Counted from the stretch's first letter, positions 26,044 to 34,866 are shown. The stretch is DNA of 64,000 nt from Mesorhizobium shangrilense (GCF_040537815.1 NZ_JBEWSZ010000001.1:4588001-4652000), one strand, 5' to 3'. Numbers and translations are program-made. Notes: generated from the letters alone by a model not told the origin.

Positions 26044-27056
26044 TTACGGCTTGCCCTCGTCCGTCGCCGCGCGCAGCGACCTGGCCAGCGCGGCGCGCAC
26101 ATCCGAAGGCGTGGCGTCGTAGCGTCTTCGGAATGCCCGGTTGAAGTAAGAGAGGTCGTTGAAGCCGGCCTCGTAGGCAATGGCGGTGATGCTGCTGCCG
26201 GCATGGCTGATGTCGCCGAGCATGCGATGCGCGCGAACCAGCCGCTGGCGCAGCATGAAATCCGACAGCGACGTGCCTTCGCTCTCGAACAGCTTGCGTA
26301 CATAGCGCGACGAAAGACGATGGCGGGCGGCGACGTCCTCGGCCGACAGGGTGACATGCCCGCCATGGGCGACGATGTCGGCCTTGATCGCCCGCAACCG
26401 GGCGACACGCACGCCGCGCCCCCTGGCGATTTCGGCCGCGTCCCTTGTCGCGCCCAAAGCGAGCGCCGTGAGTCGAAGATATGGGTCGTCGCAAGGTGCC
26501 AGGCCTCGGCCGTCAATGTATCGCCGGCATCCTGGACCGACTGGACATAGTCGAGCAGCAGCCGCATCGCCCCGGCATCCGTCCGCAGGGGCCGCATCAG
26601 CACGGATGCCGGATCGCCGATCAGCGGCGAAAGCTGCTTCAGCGAGAAGCTCATATTGACGAAGCGAAACCCACCGGGGCCGATCAGGTTGAGGCCGACT
26701 TCTTCACCGCTCATCATCAGCGCCTGGCCATTGCCGACTGGCTCCTCGCGACCGCGATGCTTCATCAGGCTCATTCCGTCGAGCGCCGCCAGAAGAACGA
26801 GATCATCGCTGTCGATCAGCGATGTCGAGTGATGCACCCTGAATTCCGAGGAGCTGCCGGTGGCGATACCGAGGCCGGGCAACGCGCGCACCCGCATGTC
26901 GACCTCCGCGGGTGCGAGAGGATCAAGGTCGACCTTCAGGACCGTGCGGCCATAGACCTCACGCATGACCTCGACACGATCCCGCTCCGGAACCATGTCC
27001 GTGGTCAGTCGGAACGAAGCGGACGGCCCCATCGTCGCAGTCATCGGCACCCCCAT
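26044..27056 (-). pseudogene. AraC-family regulator split by a one-base frameshift
   Basis: Two adjoining minus-strand frames make one AraC-type regulator. The 5' frame (from 27056 or 27044) encodes an AraC_binding_2-like N-terminal domain: RVHHSTSLIDSDDLVLLAAL to AEAWHLATTHIFD. The 3' frame encodes the AraC DNA-binding domain: RGVRVARLRAIKADIVAHGG, HRLSSRYVRKLFESEGTSLS and AYEAGFNDLSYFNRAFRRRY. The change of frame falls at about 26471/26472: adding one C there would read HIFDLTALALGATRDAAEIA, the standard phrase of this subfamily. So a single base was lost, in the genome or in the sequencing. As it stands the product would lack the DNA-binding domain. Confidence 0.85.
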
Positions 27057-27264
27057 GCCCAGGAGGGCGCTGATATGCGCCGAGGCCCCTGAAACGTCAA
27101 TGCAGGGCCATTTTGGCCGTGTTTGGGGCCGTTTTGTCCAAGCACCCGTCTTTCGTCGAACCTAGTTTGCGGCGCGCTTCCGAACACGGAACCGCGCGGG
27201 GGGCAAGACAGCGGCGATCATCACGACGTGAAGCAGGCGCCGCTGTCCGGGTATGAGGACCGAC

Positions 27265-27612
27265 ATGACGAAGAGAATTTTCCTGGCGCTGACCATCGCG
27301 TTGGCCGGATGCCAAACGGGCCAGATCGAGGCTGAACCATCGCCGGCCCCGAGCGCGGGCAACAGCAAGAAGATCCAGCACAAGGCGACGAGAAAGGAAG
27401 CTGCTTGCGCCGAGGCCGCCCAGAAGGCGGCGCAGGCGAAGACCAATGCGGCCCTGCTTGGCGGTGTTCTGTCAGTGGCGGGGGGCCTTGGCGGTCTGGC
27501 TGGCAATGGTGGGGTCATTGCCGGCCAGGCCGCCTCGATCGGTGGCTCGGTGCTGCAGTCGCAGGCCGCCGGCAAGACCCCGGCCGGCATCTCGGAGAAC
27601 TGTTATGGTTGA
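27265..27612 (+). CDS. small putative lipoprotein with glycine-rich C-terminus
   Basis: A 115-residue protein. Its N-terminus KRIFLALTIALAGCQTG is a lipoprotein signal with lipobox LAGC, so the mature protein would start at the Cys near residue 16. After a Ser/Pro/Lys-rich region and an Ala/Lys-rich helix (RKEAACAEAAQKAAQAKTNA), the C-terminal part LLGGVLSVAGGLGGLAGNGG resembles the glycine-zipper segments of outer-membrane lipoproteins, which insert in or associate with membranes. The ATG at 27265 has GAGG five bases upstream. Its last codons overlap the start of the next exported protein gene, so the two are coupled. Confidence 0.75.
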   Translation: MTKRIFLALTIALAGCQTGQIEAEPSPAPSAGNSKKIQHKATRKEAACAEAAQKAAQAKTNAALLGGVLSVAGGLGGLAGNGGVIAGQAASIGGSVLQSQAAGKTPAGISENCYG

Positions 27613-28123
27613 TCTCCCGGCGACAATATGCCGGGTGGGGGCGCTCATACTGGTTCTCGGCATCATATTTCCAACCTCCCGGGCCGTGGCGCTGACCTCG
27701 CGCGATGCCTCCGCCGTCGTCGGCCTGATCGCGGCTCTTCAGCCTGAATTCGATCAATTCGCCTATGACGAGGAGATCGCCGCCGACTGGTACGAACGCG
27801 ACGCGGCCGACAAGGGGCTGATCGCCGCCGCCGGCTTTACCGCCGAAAGCTGGGAGGTCGCGTTGGGCGAGACCGTGCGAGGGTTCCTGGCCACTATCCC
27901 GATCGCGGAACTCGATCCGATCCTCGGCAGGATGAAGAAGGCGATTTCCGACATGGGGGAGCTAAGCGACACGCAGAAGGGTGAAACGATCTCTGCCATC
28001 GACGAACAGATCGACGGCCTGATGGTGTTGCGTGCCGAGGGCCGTCCCTTCGCGGATATCGTGAGACCCCTGACACCAAGGATCCGCGACCTCATCCTCG
28101 ATCCGACGATTCGGCAGCAATAG
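27605..28123 (+). CDS. exported protein of unknown function
   Basis: A 172-residue protein starting eight bases before the end of the lipoprotein gene. A signal peptide is clear (RVGALILVLGIIFPTSRAVA, cut about residue 28). The mature part is acidic and helical: LIAALQPEFDQFAYDEEIAA, FTAESWEVALGETVRGFLAT, DPILGRMKKAISDMGELSDT. I recognise no domain. The gene overlap and shared export suggest that it acts with the lipoprotein at the cell envelope. It is convergent with the SulP gene, with only eight bases between stops. Confidence 0.72.
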   Translation: MVDLPATICRVGALILVLGIIFPTSRAVALTSRDASAVVGLIAALQPEFDQFAYDEEIAADWYERDAADKGLIAAAGFTAESWEVALGETVRGFLATIPIAELDPILGRMKKAISDMGELSDTQKGETISAIDEQIDGLMVLRAEGRPFADIVRPLTPRIRDLILDPTIRQQ

Positions 28124-28131
28124 CCTGCCGA

Positions 28132-29868
28132 TCAACCGGCACGGCCAGCCATGCCCGCGCTTTCGCTGGCCAATTGCGCCCGCGCATCCTTGATCGAGGC
28201 GGCGTAGGTCACCAGCGGTCGCTTGACACCGTGATTGATCAGCATACGGCGTATCCGCGGCGACGCCCCGGATATGATGAAGCGCACGCCGGCGCGCCTG
28301 GCCTTGTGCGCCGCGCCCTCGATGACATTGGCGGCGGTCGAATCGAAGAACGGTACGGCCGAGCAGTCGAGGATGAAGTTCTTGCGCTGGTCGGCGATGC
28401 GGTCCAGCACCGTGCCGACCGTGGATGCGGCGCCGAAGAAGAACGCGCCGGAGATGCGGTAGACGACGGTGTTGGCATCGCTCGCCTCGCCGGCATCATA
28501 GGCGGTCGAACCATCCGCTATGTCTTCCTGCACCAGCGGTTGATCCACTTCCACGGCGATGGACTTGGACATGCGGTCGATGAACAGGATCGAGCCGAGC
28601 ACGAAGCCGACGACGATGCCCTCGGTCAGGTCGCGGAAGACGACGATCAGGAAGGTCGCCATCAGCACCAGCGCGTCGCCGCGCGAAGCCCGCAGCAGCG
28701 TGGCGAAGGCCTGCTTTTCGAACATGTTCCAGCAGACGACCGCCAGCACGCCGGCAAGGGCGGCGAGCGGGATGTAGCTGGCGAGCGGCGCCGCCACCAG
28801 CATGAGGACGAGCAGGATGACCGAGTGGATCATGCCGGAGACCGGCCCATGCGCGCCGGCCCGCACATTGGTCGCGGTGCGGGCGATGGTGCCGGTGGCG
28901 CAAATGCCGCCGAACAGGGCCGAGGCGATGTTGGCGAAGCCTTGCGCCACGAGCTCGCAATTGGATCGGTGCCGCCGTCCGGTCATGCCGTCGGCGACGA
29001 CGGCCGACAGCAGCGATTCGATCGCGCCGAGCAGCGCGAAGGCTATCGCGTCCGGCAGGACGTCGACCATCCGGCCGAGGCTGACGGGCGGGAGCACCGG
29101 CCATTGCAGGCTGCGCGGGATGCCTCCGTAACGCGTGCCGATGGTCTCGGCCGGAAGCGCGAACATCGCCACGGCGAGCGACGCCAGCCCAATGGCGATC
29201 AGCATGGCCGGCCATTTCGGCCGCCACCGCTTCAACAAGGCAATGGTGACGATGGTCAGCGCCGCCACGAAAGTGGCGGCGATGTTCATCGTGCCGGCTG
29301 CCTCGCCAAGCGCGATCAGCTTCGGCACGAACGGCCCGGGCTCCTTGCCCGGCAAGGTGAGCCCGAACAGTTCAACGATCTGCCCGGAGAAGATGATGAC
29401 GGCAATGCCGGCGGTGAAACCGACCGTCACCGGATAAGGGATGAACTTGATGTAGGTGCCGAGGCGGAGATAACCGATGGCAAGCAGGAAGACACCGGCC
29501 ATCATCGTCGCCAGCAGCAAGCCGTCGACGCCGACGCGCGCAGTCGTGGCCGCCACCAGCACGATGAAGGCGCCGGCCGGGCCGCCGATCTGGAAGCGGC
29601 TGCCACCTAGCGCCGAGATAATGAAACCGCCGATTATGGACGTGTAGAGCCCACGCTCCGGTGTCACGCCGGAGCCAATCGCGATCGCCATCGACAACGG
29701 CAATGCGACGATGGCGACGGTCAACCCGGCGATGAAATCGGCCTTGAAGTGCTCGAGCGTGTAGCCCTCGCGCAGCACCGTCACCAGCTTCGGTGTGAAC
29801 AGTTCTGAAAATGTCGGTCTCGCCGATTGATGGGCCGGTTGAGGGATTGTCTGCCGAACCTGATCCAT
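28132..29868 (-). CDS. SulP-family inorganic anion transporter with STAS domain
   Basis: A 578-residue transporter. The SLC26/SulP membrane domain (residues about 40-430) opens with FKADFIAGLTVAIVALPLSM and GVTPERGLYTSIIGGFIISA, and includes the GPAGAFIVLVAAT loop and later PLASYIPLAALAGVLAVVCW. A cytosolic STAS domain follows (about 455-565), with VVYRISGAFFFGAASTVGTV and FILDCSAVPFFDSTAANVIE. Family members carry sulfate, bicarbonate or dicarboxylates; the substrate cannot be read from sequence, and no carbonic anhydrase gene is adjacent. An XRE gene lies 91 bases upstream on the same strand and probably shares its promoter and controls it. Confidence 0.95.
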   Translation of the reverse strand: MDQVRQTIPQPAHQSARPTFSELFTPKLVTVLREGYTLEHFKADFIAGLTVAIVALPLSMAIAIGSGVTPERGLYTSIIGGFIISALGGSRFQIGGPAGAFIVLVAATTARVGVDGLLLATMMAGVFLLAIGYLRLGTYIKFIPYPVTVGFTAGIAVIIFSGQIVELFGLTLPGKEPGPFVPKLIALGEAAGTMNIAATFVAALTIVTIALLKRWRPKWPAMLIAIGLASLAVAMFALPAETIGTRYGGIPRSLQWPVLPPVSLGRMVDVLPDAIAFALLGAIESLLSAVVADGMTGRRHRSNCELVAQGFANIASALFGGICATGTIARTATNVRAGAHGPVSGMIHSVILLVLMLVAAPLASYIPLAALAGVLAVVCWNMFEKQAFATLLRASRGDALVLMATFLIVVFRDLTEGIVVGFVLGSILFIDRMSKSIAVEVDQPLVQEDIADGSTAYDAGEASDANTVVYRISGAFFFGAASTVGTVLDRIADQRKNFILDCSAVPFFDSTAANVIEGAAHKARRAGVRFIISGASPRIRRMLINHGVKRPLVTYAASIKDARAQLASESAGMAGRAG

Positions 29869-29959
29869 GGACTGCCTTCCGCTCTGAAGGCGGCGGGATC
29901 GTCGGCAGGGTGTCGGCGGTCGCCGTCGCGACTTTTCTGCCGACCCGAGCGCGGGAGCC

Positions 29960-30217
29960 TTAGCGCGGCGCGACTGGCTTGAGACGTACGCCCCTGCCGC
30001 CGCGCTCGCTGGTCTGGTTCTCGCCGATCAGTTCCACCCCGGCTTCGTCGAGTGCCTGGATGACCTTCATCAGCGTATCGACCACGCCCCTGACCACGCC
30101 GTCGCTTGCCTCCATCCTCTGGATGGTGGGAAGCGAAACCCCGGCGCGCTCGGCGAGCGTCTTCTGATCGATGCCGGCCAGCGCCCTTGCGGCGCGCATC
30201 TGCGCGGCAGTGATCAT
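29960..30217 (-). CDS. XRE-family small DNA-binding protein
   Basis: An 85-residue protein, nearly all one helix-turn-helix: ITAAQMRAARALAGIDQKT, then LAERAGVSLPTIQRMEASD, ending with TLMKVIQALDEAGVELIGEN and a basic tail. The ATG at 30217 has GGGAG nine bases upstream; a longer frame to 30280 overlaps the operator-like palindrome and lacks a ribosome site. The architecture is that of stand-alone Xre regulators next to SulP genes. It is not part of a recognisable toxin-antitoxin pair: no small toxin ORF adjoins it. Confidence 0.88.
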   Translation of the reverse strand: MITAAQMRAARALAGIDQKTLAERAGVSLPTIQRMEASDGVVRGVVDTLMKVIQALDEAGVELIGENQTSERGGRGVRLKPVAPR

Positions 30218-30251
30218 CGGTCGAAACTCCCGTCTGAGTCTGCAGTATGAA

Positions 30252-30291
30252 TGTATAATACGATCATTATGATGTTTCAAGCATCATAATG
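30252..30291 (-). promoter_or_regulatory. promoter of the XRE-SulP unit with palindrome on the -35
   Basis: Minus-strand TTGAAA (30280-30275) and TATACA (30257-30252) are 17 bases apart. The -35 box sits in the centre of a perfect palindrome with arms CATTATGATG (30265-30274) and CATCATAATG (30282-30291). This is the expected layout for an autorepressor of the XRE type. The leader would be about 28 bases. Confidence 0.65.
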
Positions 30292-30309
30292 CATATATCA
30301 AACATGGAC

Positions 30310-31008
30310 TCACGCATCGTCAACCACCTTGCGCCGCTGCAAGGCCCGTGCCACCAACCAGCACAGCATCGCCCAGGCGAAGCCGGCGCACCAGCCGGCC
30401 AACACATCCGACGGCCAATGGACGCCAAGATAAATGCGACTGACGCCCACCAGCACTGTCGTCAGCACGGCGAGCGACAAAACATAGATCTTCGTCGCCC
30501 GGCCATGCAGGAAGCGGGCCGCGAGCGAACCCAGCGTCAGATAAGTCACCGCCGACAGCATGGCGTGGCCACTCGGAAAGGACAGCGACGTCTCGTTGAC
30601 AAGATGCGAGACGAGTTCGGGTCGAGGCCGGTCGACCCCGAACTTCAGCAGGCTCGACAGCACTTGTCCGCCCGCCACCGCCACGAACATGAAAAGCGCC
30701 GTTCCCCACCGGCGCGCCAGCAACAGATAGATGATCACCGCAGCCGTGATCAGCACCAGCACGCTGGCGCTGCCGAGACTGGTGATGTCACGCACGGCGC
30801 CCTCCAGCCAGGGCGGTCCGATCGGATTGTTTGGCAGGCCCGGTTCGCGGAAGGCGAGCAGGATTTCTGTGTCGAAGGCGTGCGGCGTGGTGGCACGCGC
30901 CACCTCCATCAGTTCCTCGAAACCCCACAACGCGCCGGCGATGACCAGACCGGCCAACAGCACCGGGAATTCGATCCAGCTGGTTAGCGTGCGTGCGGCA
31001 GTCTTCAT
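30310..31008 (-). CDS. PAP2-family membrane phosphatase
   Basis: A 232-residue integral membrane protein with about six helices and the three-part PAP2 catalytic motif: KFGVDRPRP, PSGHA (with SLSFPSGHAMLSAVTYL) and SRIYLGVHWPSDVLAG. The two conserved histidines (PSGH, GVHWPSD) and the arginines bind phosphate. Substrates in this family include phosphatidic acid, undecaprenyl pyrophosphate and lipid A-linked phosphates; location is the inner membrane with the active site on the periplasmic side. The gene follows the small DMT-type gene after 13 bases, so the two form one operon, reminiscent of lipid-modification clusters in which small DMT proteins act as lipid flippases. Confidence 0.93.
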   Translation of the reverse strand: MKTAARTLTSWIEFPVLLAGLVIAGALWGFEELMEVARATTPHAFDTEILLAFREPGLPNNPIGPPWLEGAVRDITSLGSASVLVLITAAVIIYLLLARRWGTALFMFVAVAGGQVLSSLLKFGVDRPRPELVSHLVNETSLSFPSGHAMLSAVTYLTLGSLAARFLHGRATKIYVLSLAVLTTVLVGVSRIYLGVHWPSDVLAGWCAGFAWAMLCWLVARALQRRKVVDDA

Positions 31009-31021
31009 AGGGCCAGTCGTC

Positions 31022-31363
31022 CTACAATCTTCCCTGCAGATAGGGCCCGAGCGTGATCAGCGCCACCGCCGCGATCGCCAGCACGATGCCGGTTGCCTGC
31101 AGCGCATTGACACGCTCGCCGAAGAACATAAGCGCCACGACGTTCACCGAGACAAGCTGGATGACCGCCGACAGGCTGAAGGAAACGGACATGCCGAATT
31201 CGCGGATCAGCCTCAGCATGATCAGATTGCCCAGCGAATAGAGCGCCAGCGTCAGCACGATCTTGCCCAGGCTCGGCGCCAGCCCCCATTGCTTTGCCGC
31301 CGTGGCAGCCAGCAGGAAGATGACCGTTGAAATTCCGAGCTGGAGTAATCCGGAAAAACTCAC
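31022..31363 (-). CDS. small four-helix DMT/EamA-like membrane protein
   Basis: About 113 residues from a GTG start, which has GAGGGG six bases upstream. Four hydrophobic segments are visible: LLQLGISTVIFLLAATAA, LGKIVLTLALYSLGNLIML, FSLSAVIQLVSVNVVALMF and GIVLAIAAVALITLGPYL. Between helices three and four FFGERVNALQATGI matches the EamA/SMR repeat. Size and layout resemble EmrE or ArnE/ArnF-type undecaprenyl-linked sugar flippase subunits; its PAP2 neighbour leans to a lipid role, but a drug exporter cannot be excluded. Confidence 0.8.
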   Translation of the reverse strand: MSFSGLLQLGISTVIFLLAATAAKQWGLAPSLGKIVLTLALYSLGNLIMLRLIREFGMSVSFSLSAVIQLVSVNVVALMFFGERVNALQATGIVLAIAAVALITLGPYLQGRL

Positions 31364-31528
31364 TTCTCGCCCCTCAATGACAGTTTTGGCAGTCCTTGTT
31401 TCCGAACCGTGCGGGAACGTCAAGCAAGGTCCATCGGGCCAAGTCCAGGTGCCGGACAGACCGCGGCCGAATGCTGCAACCGGCGGCTTTGCCCGGCGAA
31501 TGCCAGTCGCGGTTGAAAGAACCCGGCA

Positions 31529-31557
31529 TTGTCACGAAAATGTGATCGATCGATAAT
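31529..31557 (+). promoter_or_regulatory. promoter of the PhoX gene, with Pho-box-like repeat
   Basis: TTGTCA (31529-31534) and GATAAT (31552-31557) are 17 bases apart; each matches consensus at five of six positions. Two heptamers with an 11-base period, TTGTCAC (31529) and ATGTGAT (31540), resemble a PhoB site (CTGTCAT repeats) at about five of seven positions each, but they lie closer to the -10 box than is usual, so PhoB control is only suggested. Confidence 0.6.
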
Positions 31558-31612
31558 AAGGGGTTGAACAGGCACCCCCCGCTCCAGCCACTCAAAAGCC
31601 AGAGGCACGCCT

Positions 31613-33616
31613 ATGACCGAAGATCGCTCCCCCGACACAAGATTCCGCACCAGCCTGCTCGAGGAAAACGAAGGCGCGGGCACCAACCCGACCGACAACC
31701 GCACCATGGGCGAGATCATCGCCGCGCGGTTCTCACGCCGGGGTTTTCTGAGGGGTTCCCTGGCTGTCGCGGCCATAGCCGCCACCGTCAGCCCGCTGGC
31801 CATGATCGCCGCAGACGATGCTCGCGCCGCCGAAGGCTCGGCCTTCAAGTTCGACGAACTCGAAGCCGGCATCGACGACAAGCATCATGTCGCGCCGGGT
31901 TATGACGCCGATGTGCTGCTGCGCTGGGGCGATCCGCTGTTCGCCGATTCGCCGGAATTCGACCCGACCAAACAGTCGGCGCAGGCCCAGGCGAGACAGT
32001 TCGGCTACAACAATGACTATGTCGGCTACATTCCGATCGACGGCTCGGCCGAACATGGCCTGCTGGTGGTCAATCACGAATACACCAACCCGCATTTGAT
32101 GTTTCCGGGCATCGTCAAGATCGTCGAGAAGGACGGCAAGAAGTCGGCCGAGGTCGCACCGCTCAGCAAGGAGCAGGTCGATGTCGAGATGGCGGCGCAT
32201 GGCGGCACCATCGTCGAGGTCCGCAAGGCCTCGGGCAAATGGCAGGTGGTCCGAGACGGCAAGCTCAACCGCCGCATCACCTCCAACACCGAAATGGCGC
32301 TGTCGGGCCCGGTCGCCGGCCATGACCGTGTCAAGACCAATGCCGACCCGTCCGGCCACAAGGTGTTCGGCACCGTCAACAATTGCGCCGGCGGCGTCAC
32401 GCCCTGGGGCACCTATGTGATGGCCGAGGAAAACATCCATGGCTATTTCTCCGGCGACCTGCCGGAGGGTCACAAGGAAGCCGCCAACTACAAGCGTCTG
32501 GGCATTCCCGAAGGCGCCTATGAATGGGCGGCGCATTATGATCGCTTCAACCTCGCCAAGGAACCGAACGAGCCCAATCGCTTTGGCTGGATCGTCGAGA
32601 TCGATGTCGACGATCCGACATCCGTGCCGAAGAAGCGCACCGCCATGGGCCGCTTCAAGCATGAGGGTGCCGAATCGATCGTGGCCAGGGATGGCCGTGT
32701 CGTCTTCTATCTCGGCGACGACGAGCGCTTTGACTATGTCTACAAGTTCGTCACCAAGGGCACCTTCAACGCCAACGATCGCAACGCCAACAAGGACCTG
32801 CTCGACGACGGCACGCTGCATGTCGCCAGGTTCGCCGAGGACGGCACGGTGGAATGGCTGCCGATCGTCTTCGGCCAGGGCCCGCTGACCGCCGAAAACG
32901 GCTTTGCCAGCCAAGCCGACGTGCTGATCGAGACGCGGCGTGCCGCAGACCTGCTCGGCGCCACCAAGATGGACCGCCCCGAGGACATCCAGCCCAATGC
33001 CGTCAACGGCAAGGTCTATGTCATGCTGACCAACAATTCGAAGCGCAAGGCCGATCAGGTCGATGCCGCCAACCCGCGTGCCGGGAATGCCTTCGGCCAT
33101 ATCATCGAGATCGCCGAGAACGATGGCGATTTCACTGCCGCCAAGGGCAAGTGGGAGGTGCTGCTGAAATGCGGCGACCCGGCCGTGGCCGATGTCGGCG
33201 CCACCTTCTCGACGGCAACGACGGCCAATGGCTGGTTCGGCATGCCCGACAATTGCGCGGTCGATTCGGCGGGCCGTCTCTGGGTCGCCACCGACGGCCA
33301 GGGCCCGAAGGCCACCGGCCGCACGGATGGCCTGTGGGCGGTGGACACCGAGGGCGCGGCACGGGCGACCTCGAAACTGTTCTTCCGCGTGCCGATCGGC
33401 GCCGAAATGTGCGGCCCGCTGTTTGCGCCGGACGACCAGACCGCCTTCGTCGCCGTCCAGCATCCCGGCGATGGCGGCGAGGACTGGGAAGCGTTCGGCC
33501 GTCCGTCCTACTATGAGGACCCGTCGACCCGCTGGCCCGACTTCAAGCAGGACATGCCGGTGCGGCCGGCGGTCGTCGCCATCACCAAGCAGGGCGGCGG
33601 CAAGATCGCGGTCTGA
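31613..33616 (+). CDS. phoX: PhoX-family (DUF839) Tat-exported alkaline phosphatase
   Basis: A 667-residue protein. A twin-arginine signal FSRRGFLRGSLAVAAIAA lies near residues 41-58 after a long polar N-terminus, as in PhoX. The mature protein has the family phrases YVGYIPIDGSAEHGLLVVNH, VFGTVNNCAGGVTPWGTYVM with AEENIHGYF, and PDNCAVDSAGRLWVATDGQG. PhoX enzymes are calcium- and iron-dependent phosphomonoesterases of the periplasm, unrelated to PhoA. Export through Tat implies folding with cofactor in the cytoplasm. The gene has its own promoter and a strong terminator, so it is monocistronic. Assignment to the family is firm; phosphatase activity is inferred. Confidence 0.88.
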   Translation: MTEDRSPDTRFRTSLLEENEGAGTNPTDNRTMGEIIAARFSRRGFLRGSLAVAAIAATVSPLAMIAADDARAAEGSAFKFDELEAGIDDKHHVAPGYDADVLLRWGDPLFADSPEFDPTKQSAQAQARQFGYNNDYVGYIPIDGSAEHGLLVVNHEYTNPHLMFPGIVKIVEKDGKKSAEVAPLSKEQVDVEMAAHGGTIVEVRKASGKWQVVRDGKLNRRITSNTEMALSGPVAGHDRVKTNADPSGHKVFGTVNNCAGGVTPWGTYVMAEENIHGYFSGDLPEGHKEAANYKRLGIPEGAYEWAAHYDRFNLAKEPNEPNRFGWIVEIDVDDPTSVPKKRTAMGRFKHEGAESIVARDGRVVFYLGDDERFDYVYKFVTKGTFNANDRNANKDLLDDGTLHVARFAEDGTVEWLPIVFGQGPLTAENGFASQADVLIETRRAADLLGATKMDRPEDIQPNAVNGKVYVMLTNNSKRKADQVDAANPRAGNAFGHIIEIAENDGDFTAAKGKWEVLLKCGDPAVADVGATFSTATTANGWFGMPDNCAVDSAGRLWVATDGQGPKATGRTDGLWAVDTEGAARATSKLFFRVPIGAEMCGPLFAPDDQTAFVAVQHPGDGGEDWEAFGRPSYYEDPSTRWPDFKQDMPVRPAVVAITKQGGGKIAV

Positions 33617-33643
33617 TATCCGGCGAGACGTTGCGATCTGGAA

Positions 33644-33676
33644 GGGGGACTTCGGCGATCCGAAGTCCCCCTTTTT
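33644..33676 (+). terminator. Rho-independent terminator of the PhoX gene
   Basis: A perfect 12-bp stem GGGGGACTTCGG / CCGAAGTCCCCC with loop CGAT, followed by TTTTT, 27 bases after the stop codon. This is the clearest intrinsic terminator in the window. Confidence 0.95.
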
Positions 33677-33754
33677 CGCACGAATCATTCAAGCCTCGGG
33701 AAAGATTGGTAATTTACATGTAGTGCCCTAGGTCATGATCAGGAGACCGTCACC

Positions 33755-33979
33755 ATGCCGAAGTCCGTCTATGACCGTGGCCTGCTCAAGCCTGCCGATA
33801 TCGCCAGGCTGCAGCGCGTGTTCGACGAGGCCTGCCGGCGCCGCGAAGCGCAGCCGGAATCGCCCGAAGCCCGCGAAATCGCGCTCACCCTGCTTGCCCT
33901 TCACAATGCCGGCATGGTCGACGAGGACATGCTGATGGAAGCCGTCGGCTTCCGACGGCTCGAGCCTAAATCGGCCTGA
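33755..33979 (+). CDS. small conserved-looking protein of unknown function
   Basis: A 74-residue protein starting MPKSVYDRGLLKPADIARLQ with AGGAG thirteen bases upstream. It is helical and charged: LQRVFDEACRRREAQPESPE, then AREIALTLLALHNAGMVDED and MLMEAVGFRRLEP. The N-terminal phrase LLKPADIARLQRVFDEAC is like that of small Rhizobiales proteins seen beside many unrelated genes; I cannot name a domain or a role. It stands alone after the PhoX terminator and is convergent with the FAH gene. Confidence 0.75.
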   Translation: MPKSVYDRGLLKPADIARLQRVFDEACRRREAQPESPEAREIALTLLALHNAGMVDEDMLMEAVGFRRLEPKSA

Positions 33980-33991
33980 CGAACCCCCGCG

Positions 33992-34837
33992 CTACACGTC
34001 CGCCTTGAACGTCTGCTTCTGCTGGCCGAGCCCTTCGATGCCGAGTTCGACGACGTCGCCAGCCTTGAGGAAGACTGGCGGCTTCATGCCGAGGCCGACG
34101 CCGGGCGGCGTGCCGGTGGAGATGATGTCGCCGGGGTGCAGCGACATGAACTGGCTGAGATAGGACACCAGGAAGGCGACGCCATAGACCATGGTCCTGG
34201 TCGAGCCGTTCTGCATCGTCTTGCCGTTGACCGTCAGCCACATCTTGAGGTTCTGCGGGTCGGCCACTTCGTCCTTGGTCACCAGCCACGGGCCGGTCGG
34301 GCCGAAGGTGTCGCAGCTCTTGCCCTTGGTCCACTGGCCCTGGCGCTCTGCCTGGAAGGCGCGTTCCGAGACGTCATGCGCAACACAGTAGCCGGCTACA
34401 TAATCAAGCGCATCGGCCTCGCTGACATATTTGGCTGTCTTGCCGATGACCACGGCGAGTTCGACTTCCCAGTCGGTCTTCACGGAACCGCGCGGGATCA
34501 GCACGTCATCGTCCGGACCGACAATGGCCGAACTGGCCTTCATGAAGATGATCGGCTCCGGCGGCACGGTGGCGCCGGTTTCGGCGGCGTGGTCGGAATA
34601 ATTCAGGCCGATGCAGATGAACTTGCCGGTTCCGGCGACGCAGGCGCCGAGCCGAGGCTTTCCCGAAACCACCGGCAGCGACTTCGGATCGAGCTTCGAC
34701 AGCATGTCCAGCGAGGCCGGATGAAGTGTGGTGCAGGCAATATCGGCGACATGAGCGGAGAGATCGCGGATCGTTCCATCCGCATCGAGCAGGCCGGGGC
34801 GTTCGCTCCCGACGTCGCCATAGCGCAGCAGTTTCAT
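33992..34837 (-). CDS. fumarylacetoacetate hydrolase-family enzyme, probable diketo-deoxy-fuconate hydrolase
   Basis: A 281-residue FAH-fold protein. The N-terminal MKLLRYGDVGSERPGLLDAD and the catalytic domain starting KFICIGLNYSDHAAETGA are those of the ureidoglycolate-lyase/FucD branch. Metal ligands lie in KTDWEVELAVVIGK (Glu pair) and KSCDTFGPTGPWLVTKDEV; the end TGTPPGVGLGMKP is conserved. Enzymes of this branch often hydrolyse 2,4-diketo-3-deoxy-L-fuconate or -rhamnonate to pyruvate and lactate in non-phosphorylative sugar breakdown. The SDR encoded next upstream is of the type that makes that substrate, which supports this over ureidoglycolate lyase. A repeat element separates the two genes. 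Confidence 0.88.
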   Translation of the reverse strand: MKLLRYGDVGSERPGLLDADGTIRDLSAHVADIACTTLHPASLDMLSKLDPKSLPVVSGKPRLGACVAGTGKFICIGLNYSDHAAETGATVPPEPIIFMKASSAIVGPDDDVLIPRGSVKTDWEVELAVVIGKTAKYVSEADALDYVAGYCVAHDVSERAFQAERQGQWTKGKSCDTFGPTGPWLVTKDEVADPQNLKMWLTVNGKTMQNGSTRTMVYGVAFLVSYLSQFMSLHPGDIISTGTPPGVGLGMKPPVFLKAGDVVELGIEGLGQQKQTFKADV

Positions 34838-34866
34838 GGTAACCTCTCCTCAGTCAGATTGATTTG

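Noticed and set aside
29960..30217. Antitoxin of a toxin-antitoxin pair
   Set aside because: The XRE protein has no adjoining small toxin ORF; the linked gene is a full-length SulP transporter.
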